11,440 nucleotides of DNA from Ilumatobacteraceae bacterium (GTDB lineage Bacteria > Actinomycetota > Acidimicrobiia > Acidimicrobiales > Ilumatobacteraceae): the NCBI GenBank assembly GCA_025464045.1, contig JAODBQ010000178.1:1-11440 (forward strand). Reading direction: 5' to 3'. Below the pieces are notes generated by a model. The model made no database searches and was not told where the DNA came from. It saw only the letters and a list, made by a program, of their open reading frames with translations. The position numbers and the translations under genes were made by a program. This document shows, piece after piece, positions 7,014 to 11,440 of this stretch. Positions within the stretch are counted from its first letter, which is position 1; every line of letters begins with the position of its first letter.

Positions 7014-7556
7014 TCAGCCGCGGCGGCCGGTCCACACCGCCATGAGCTGCACACCCGCGACGCCTCCACACGCCAGCCCGCGCGCCAGCACCACGTGGCC
7101 GGGATCGTGCTCGAAGCGGGTGGCCGAAGCGGTGCCCAACTCGCCGACGACCACGACCACACGGGCCCGGCGGCGCACCGCGTGCTCGCCGGGACGTGAC
7201 AGCGGCGGCGGCGGCGGCTCCCAACGAGTCGCGGCCAGGACCACTGCGTCGAACTCGCACGCCGCTGCACCGTCCGGACCGAGCACGAGCTCGCGGGGGT
7301 CGGGCGATTCGGCGAGGAACGTCATCCGCGCCACCGGTCCGGCAGCGACCACCGACGGGTGGCCGTGCCGCGACGCGTCCACCAGGCCACGCGGGTCGAT
7401 CACCTCCAACCCGTACAGCCGGGCAACGTTGCTGCACCACCCGGCGCTCTCGTGCAGGCGGTGCTCGACCCACCTCGTCACGTCGAGCGCACCCGGTGAC
7501 CAGGTGGGCTCGGATCGGTCGGGCGGCGGCGCGCTGCGTTCCTTCATCGTCGACAC
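7014..7556 (-). CDS. Hypothetical protein, 180 residues
   Basis: I do not recognise this protein. It is preferred over overlapping frames because its composition is balanced, whereas the alternatives on both strands are Arg/Ala/Pro-rich shadows. An N-terminal helical part (about 24-48, DVTRWVEHRLHESAGWCSNVARLYG) is followed by a probable alpha/beta domain with hydrophobic strands (AVVLAAT 104-110, ARVVVVVGEL 131-140, GHVVLARGL 153-161, VQLMAVW 169-175). A run of five prolines (114-118) precedes the third strand. There is no signal peptide or membrane helix; Cys41, Cys100 and Cys163 form no metal motif. The start is a GTG at 7556; an ATG three codons later (7547) is equally possible and neither has a clear ribosome binding site. 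It is divergent from the Hsp70-dynamin gene (75 bp) and lies 105 bp upstream of nadA on the same strand. A role with either neighbour is unproven. Confidence 0.6.
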   Translation of the reverse strand: MSTMKERSAPPPDRSEPTWSPGALDVTRWVEHRLHESAGWCSNVARLYGLEVIDPRGLVDASRHGHPSVVAAGPVARMTFLAESPDPRELVLGPDGAAACEFDAVVLAATRWEPPPPPLSRPGEHAVRRRARVVVVVGELGTASATRFEHDPGHVVLARGLACGGVAGVQLMAVWTGRRG

Positions 7557-7631
7557 TGAGGTCGGCGAGACGTGGCAAACGGAAGAAATCGACTAGAAAT
7601 CAGCGGTCGATCCGCGTCGGGAAGGAGTTGG
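7557..7631. promoter_or_regulatory. 75-bp divergent promoter region
   Basis: This gap separates the hypothetical gene (minus) from the Hsp70-dynamin gene (plus) and should hold both promoters. It contains an unusually A-rich patch for this DNA (7577-7601, including GGAAGAAATCGACTAGAAAT). TAGAAA at 7594-7599 is a possible plus-strand -10 element, but I see no -35 box and cannot fix a start site. Confidence 0.35.
7622..7627 (+). promoter_or_regulatory. Shine-Dalgarno AAGGAG deciding the Hsp70-dynamin start
   Basis: AAGGAG lies 4 nt before the GTG at 7632. The resulting protein begins MSYVLAVDLGTT, the normal N-terminus of an Hsp70 ATPase domain. It argues against the in-frame GTG at 7572, which would add 20 residues unlike any Hsp70 N-terminus. 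Confidence 0.75.
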
Positions 7632-10622
7632 GTGTCGTACGTGCTCGCCGTTGACCTCGGCACCACCTTCACTGCGGCGGCCGTGGTGCGCGACGGCGGC
7701 GAGCCGCAGATCGCCACCCTGGAGCACCACGGCACGTCGGTGCCGTCGGTCCTCTGGCTGGGTCCGGACAAGGCGATGCTCGTCGGCACCGCGGCCGCTC
7801 GGCGCGCGGCTGCGGACGCACCACGCGTCGTCCGCGAGTTCAAGCGCCGCATCGGCGACACCACGCCGATCCTCGTCGGGGGGTCGCCGTACTCGGCCGA
7901 GCAGCTCAGCGCCAAGCTGCTGCGCTGGGTGTTCGACACGATCAGCGAGCAGGAGGGCGGCCCCCCGATCGGCATGGCGGTCACCCATCCCGCCAACTGG
8001 GGCCCGTACAAGCTCGAGCTGCTCAACCAGCTGCTGCGCATCGCCGAGGTCGGTCCGACGGTGACGATCACCGAACCGGAGGCTGCCGCGATCCAGTACG
8101 CCGCCAGCGAACGGTTCGAGGTCGGCGCGGTCGTCACCGTGTACGACCTCGGCGGCGGCACGTTCGACGTCGCCATCCTGCGCAAGACCCGCGACGGCTT
8201 CGAGATGCTCGGCGAGCCGGAGGGCGTGGAGCGCCTGGGCGGCATCGACTTCGACGCCGCGGTCTACGGGTACGTCATCGACCAGCTCGGTTCGGCGCTC
8301 GACGACGTGCCGCCGGACAACGCCGACTGGATGGCCGCGCTCGCCAAGCTGCGCGAGGAGTGCACGAGCGCGAAGGAGACGATGTCGGTCGCGCCCGACG
8401 CGACGATCGAGGTGTGGCTGCCCACCGGGCGCCACCAGGTCACCATCACGACCGAGCTGTTCAACGAGCTGATCGAGCCACCGGTCACGGAGACGCTCAA
8501 AGCGGTGCGGCGGGCGCTGCAGGCGGCGCACGTCGCGCCGAACGACGTCGGCCGGATCCTGCTCGTCGGCGGTTCGAGCCGCATCCCGATCATTCGCTCC
8601 ACGATCGAAGCGGACCTCGCGATCCGCTGTGCCGTCGACACCCATCCCAAGCACGCCGTCGCACTCGGCGCGGCGCGGTTCGCCGCGTCGGCGGCGTTCC
8701 GCAGCGAGCTACCGGTCAGCCGCATCGCGGAGATGTCCGCGCCCGTCGACCACGCGGCCGAAGCGGCCAAGTTCGACGACCGCGCCGGCCGCCACGACGC
8801 CATGCGCAGCCTCGCCGAGCAGGTGGCGACGATGGCGGACGCGCACTCCCGCGCCGACCTCGGCGAGCGGATGCGCCAGCGGCTTGCCAGGCTCGAGTCG
8901 CAGACCGTGCGCGTGCTCGTCGCCGGCGACTTCAAGCAGGGCAAGAGCACGCTCGTCAACGCACTCGTGGATCAGGAGATCTGCCCCGCGGATCCCGACT
9001 TCGCCACGTCGGTGCCGACGGCGATCCGCCACGGTGAGCTCGCGTCGGCGACGATCTATCGGGACATGGACACCGACGAGCCCGTGGCGGAGAGCATCGA
9101 GGTCGCCAACGTCGGTCGCTACGTCAGCGAGACCGAAGGCGCCGACCCCGATCGCGACCGGGTGCGCAGCTGCGAGATCTCACTGCCGGTGGACTGGCTG
9201 CGCGCCGGCATCGAGCTCGTGGACATGCCCGGCTACGGCGGACTCGATGCGACGGCCGGCGCTCGCATCGTCGCCGAGCTGCGCCAGGCGCAGGCGGTGC
9301 TGTTCGTCAGTGACGCGTCCCAGGAGCTGACCGCACCGGAGCTGGACTTCCTGCAGACCGCCGTCCGGCACTGCCCCAACGTCACGTGCGTGATGTCGAA
9401 GATCGATGCCTACGTCGACTGGCGACTGATCCGCGACATCGACACCGGCCACCTCAAGCACGCCGCGCTCGACGTGCCGATCGTGCCGGTGTCCGCACTC
9501 CTCCACCTCACCGCCGCGCGCCGCTCGCGCATCGAGTACGACAGCGAGAGCGGCATCGACGAGCTCGTCCGGATGCTCAGCCAGCGGATCGTCGCCGACG
9601 TCGAAGCCAGCCAGACGCTGGAGACCGTCGTCGACGTCGAGAGCAGCCTGACGCAGCTGCGCGGGGTGCTGCTCGCCGAGGTCGGTGCGCTCGACCCCGC
9701 CCGCCACCTCGACGTCGTCGACGAGCTGCGCGCGACGTTGGCCGGTGTCGAGCAGCTGCGCCTCGACAACGCGGCATGGCACCGCTTCCTGCGCGACAGC
9801 ACCGAAGACCTGCGCGTGTCGAGCCTCGACGACTTCGAGGCACGACAGCGCCAGCTGATCAGCGAGGCGGAGAGCGTCATCGCGGCCAACGATCCCACCG
9901 TCATCTGGGACGAGTTCCAGGTGTGGCTGCGGGCGCGCGCCACACGTCTGGTCGGCGACCTGTACGGCGAGATCGCCGAAGAGGTCACCGTCATCGAGCG
10001 CCGCCTGCTGGAACAGCTCGCGAGCGCCGAGGACGACGCGCTGAAGTTCGGCAAGAGCCTGAACTCGCCGTTCGTCGGTGCGCTGAGCCTCGACGTGATG
10101 GAGGACAAGCAGCTCGAGGAGCGCGCGACCAACGTCGCCATCGAGAGCTCGTGGAGCGCCGCGGAACCGCTGCTCGGCCTCGGCGGGTTCATCCCCGGGC
10201 TCGGCCCGGTGAGCCTCGTGGTCGCCGCGGTCGCCGGGCTGGTCTTCGGGCGGCGCGCGCTCAGGCAACGCAAGGCGCGGGCGCTCGACGCTCGCCGCGA
10301 GGAGGCACGCGGGCACCTGCGCGACTACACGAGCGAGGTCGAGCGCCTCGTGCGGCGCAGCGTCGAGCGCTACTCGTACCAGCTGTACCGCGGCATGCGC
10401 GACAACGTGCTCGGCCGCGCCGATGAGCTCGAGCGATCGGTGAACGACGCGCTGCGCAAGGCGAACAGCGCGAACGGCAAGTCGGCCGGAGAGCGCGAGT
10501 CGCGGCTGGCGACGCTGCGCGTGCAGCTCGCCGACGCCGACCGTCTCAACGCCGAGCTCGAGGCGTTGCGCGCCGAGATCAACGCCAGCGGCGGCGCCAA
10601 GGTGGCGGTGTCGCGTGGCTGA
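7632..10622 (+). CDS. Hsp70 ATPase domain fused to dynamin-like GTPase
   Basis: A 996-residue two-motor protein. Residues 1-357 are an Hsp70 nucleotide-binding domain: phosphate-1 AVDLGTTFT (6-14), EFKRRIG with Lys71 at the DnaK Lys70 position, ITEPEAAAIQYA (146-157), phosphate-2 VYDLGGGTFDVAIL (170-183) and adenosine motif ILLVGGSSRIP (309-319). No Hsp70 substrate-binding domain follows. After a helical linker (about 358-425) comes a dynamin-family GTPase: P-loop GDFKQGKST (432-440), switch-I TSVPT (459-463), DMPGYGG (531-537) and SKID (589-592). Long helices (about 655-835) form the stalk; GLGGFIPGLGPVSLVVAAVA (849-868) starts a hydrophobic segment suited to membrane insertion, followed by an Arg/Lys cluster, and coiled-coil-like helices end the protein. 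Both nucleotide sites look intact. Known bacterial dynamins tubulate or repair membranes; the family includes mycobacterial IniA. A coupled ATP/GTP membrane machine is inference. The next gene overlaps by 8 bp. Confidence 0.93.
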   Translation: MSYVLAVDLGTTFTAAAVVRDGGEPQIATLEHHGTSVPSVLWLGPDKAMLVGTAAARRAAADAPRVVREFKRRIGDTTPILVGGSPYSAEQLSAKLLRWVFDTISEQEGGPPIGMAVTHPANWGPYKLELLNQLLRIAEVGPTVTITEPEAAAIQYAASERFEVGAVVTVYDLGGGTFDVAILRKTRDGFEMLGEPEGVERLGGIDFDAAVYGYVIDQLGSALDDVPPDNADWMAALAKLREECTSAKETMSVAPDATIEVWLPTGRHQVTITTELFNELIEPPVTETLKAVRRALQAAHVAPNDVGRILLVGGSSRIPIIRSTIEADLAIRCAVDTHPKHAVALGAARFAASAAFRSELPVSRIAEMSAPVDHAAEAAKFDDRAGRHDAMRSLAEQVATMADAHSRADLGERMRQRLARLESQTVRVLVAGDFKQGKSTLVNALVDQEICPADPDFATSVPTAIRHGELASATIYRDMDTDEPVAESIEVANVGRYVSETEGADPDRDRVRSCEISLPVDWLRAGIELVDMPGYGGLDATAGARIVAELRQAQAVLFVSDASQELTAPELDFLQTAVRHCPNVTCVMSKIDAYVDWRLIRDIDTGHLKHAALDVPIVPVSALLHLTAARRSRIEYDSESGIDELVRMLSQRIVADVEASQTLETVVDVESSLTQLRGVLLAEVGALDPARHLDVVDELRATLAGVEQLRLDNAAWHRFLRDSTEDLRVSSLDDFEARQRQLISEAESVIAANDPTVIWDEFQVWLRARATRLVGDLYGEIAEEVTVIERRLLEQLASAEDDALKFGKSLNSPFVGALSLDVMEDKQLEERATNVAIESSWSAAEPLLGLGGFIPGLGPVSLVVAAVAGLVFGRRALRQRKARALDARREEARGHLRDYTSEVERLVRRSVERYSYQLYRGMRDNVLGRADELERSVNDALRKANSANGKSAGERESRLATLRVQLADADRLNAELEALRAEINASGGAKVAVSRG

Positions 10623-11440
10623 GGACCGGGTCGAGCTGCACATCGACGGGATCAGCAACGAGCGGCTCGTCCGCCGCGGCGACCACAGCGAGCTCTACCA
10701 GGCCGTGCAGAAGCAGTTCGGGCGCAAGGTGGCGGTGAAGGTGTACACCGCGGCGGGCGTGCGCGACACGGCGCTCGCGCGGTTCGAGCGCGAGTGCCAG
10801 CTGATGGGCGAGCTGTCGAGCCACCCCAACGTCGTCACCTACTTCCGCTCCGGCGTCCGTCGCCGGCGGCCGTACGTCGTCAGCGAGTGGCTCGACGAGG
10901 GCACGTTCAGCACCCTGCTCAAGCGTGGCGGGCGGCTCGATTGGGTTGACGCGGTCAACCTCGGGATCAAGGTCGCCGGCGCGCTGGAGTCCGCTCACCG
11001 ACTGGGTCTGCTGCACCGCAAGCTCAAGCCGGAGGACCTCTTCGTCAGCGCGTTCGGGGAGCCGCTCCTCGGCGACTTCCAGCTCGATCCGGAGGAACGG
11101 TCCCGTTCGGGCGACGAGTACGACATCGATCTGCACGCCGCGCCCGAGCTGTTCCGCGGCGGTGCTGCCACGCCGCAGGTGGACGTCTACGCGCTCGCCT
11201 CGGTGTTGTACACGCTGATCCTCGGGCGGGCGCCGTTCCTCGAGGCACCCGACGAGCCGCTCGTGCGGATCAAGGGTCGTGCGCTGTCCTCGGCCCCGCC
11301 GGACCTGCGCCCGATCGGCGTGCCGGGGCCGGTGTTCGCCGTTCTCGCGTGGGGCCTGCGGCCGTGCCCGGAGCACCGGCCGATGGGCGCGCAGATCTTC
11401 GGACGGGCCCTGCAGGCGGCGATGTCCGCCGCCGGTCGCG
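10615..11440 (+). CDS. Ser/Thr-kinase-fold protein, probable pseudokinase, partial
   Basis: 275 whole codons are visible before the right edge. The GTG at 10615 overlaps the end of the Hsp70-dynamin gene by 8 bp. The kinase fold is clear: degenerate Gly-loop VRRGDHSELY (19-28), VAVK with Lys42 (39-42), helix-C Glu60 in FERECQ, hinge VVSEWLDEGT (88-97), APE (176-178), helix-F Asp190 in QVDVYALASVLYTLILGRAPF, and Arg255. The catalytic core is changed. HRDxKxxN reads HRKLKPED (134-141), so the catalytic Asp is Lys136 and the Mg-binding Asn is Asp141. DFG reads DFQ (154-156). The activation segment from DFQ to APE is only about 22 residues. Lys42 and Asp154 remain, so nucleotide binding is possible, but phosphotransfer looks unlikely. 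Any sensor or membrane domain would lie beyond the window. Coupled translation points to a partner or scaffold for the Hsp70-dynamin protein (inference). Confidence 0.88.
   Translation, partial: MAEDRVELHIDGISNERLVRRGDHSELYQAVQKQFGRKVAVKVYTAAGVRDTALARFERECQLMGELSSHPNVVTYFRSGVRRRRPYVVSEWLDEGTFSTLLKRGGRLDWVDAVNLGIKVAGALESAHRLGLLHRKLKPEDLFVSAFGEPLLGDFQLDPEERSRSGDEYDIDLHAAPELFRGGAATPQVDVYALASVLYTLILGRAPFLEAPDEPLVRIKGRALSSAPPDLRPIGVPGPVFAVLAWGLRPCPEHRPMGAQIFGRALQAAMSAAGR

Noticed and set aside
5592..7199. Plus-strand open frame (535 codons) opposite nadB/nadA
   Set aside because: It is rich in His/Arg/Asp/Leu in the way of antisense frames and lies opposite two securely identified enzymes.
6952..7578. 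Alternative 208-codon minus-strand frame overlapping the hypothetical gene
   Set aside because: Its composition is strongly Arg/Ala/Gly-skewed with no plausible fold, and it would run to within 50 bp of nadA. The 180-codon frame is more protein-like.
7572..7631. Upstream GTG at 7572 as start of the Hsp70-dynamin gene
   Set aside because: It would add 20 residues ahead of a normal Hsp70 N-terminus, and a good Shine-Dalgarno (AAGGAG, 7622-7627) points to the GTG at 7632.
9180..10658. Minus-strand open frame (492 codons) opposite the dynamin region
   Set aside because: It is antisense to an intact P-loop GTPase and has no motif of its own.

Overview
The window is GC-rich DNA (GC-heavy third codon positions, frequent GTG starts, fused or overlapping genes) and looks like an actinobacterial chromosome. 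The gene content (a fused PutA, a nadA-nadB-nadC operon, an Hsp70/dynamin gene) would suit an Acidimicrobiia-type lineage, but that placement is inference. I see no insertion sequence, phage gene, CRISPR array, tRNA or rRNA.

Layout, left to right. (1) Complement <1..1928: N-terminal two thirds of a bifunctional proline dehydrogenase/glutamate-semialdehyde dehydrogenase (PutA), cut by the left edge. (2) 1999..2928, divergent: an FKBP-type peptidyl-prolyl isomerase lipoprotein with two FKBP domains, the second lacking the catalytic-pocket residues. (3) 2929..3182, between convergent genes: a repeat cluster with a 37-bp tandem duplication, an 82-bp nested palindrome and a 20-bp tandem repeat. 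(4) Complement 6908..3183: the de novo NAD operon nadA-nadB-nadC, which carries aspartate to nicotinate mononucleotide; nadA and nadB are 4 bp apart, and nadB and nadC overlap by 4 bp. (5) Complement 7014..7556: an unrecognised 180-residue protein. (6) 7632..10622: a 996-residue fusion of an Hsp70 ATPase domain to a bacterial dynamin-like GTPase with a C-terminal hydrophobic segment. (7) 10615..>11440, overlapping it by 8 bp: a Ser/Thr-kinase-fold protein whose HRD and DFG motifs are altered, so probably a pseudokinase, cut by the right edge.

The left 7 kb is metabolic and housekeeping: proline catabolism, extracytoplasmic folding and NAD synthesis. PutA and NadB are both flavoenzymes, and PutA uses NAD+, but nothing in the sequence shows co-regulation. 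The right 4 kb is the most unusual part. An ATP-driven Hsp70 motor is covalently joined to a membrane-remodelling GTPase, and the pair is translationally coupled to a probable pseudokinase. I infer a membrane-stress or membrane-maintenance module in which the kinase fold acts as a scaffold or sensor rather than a phosphotransferase.
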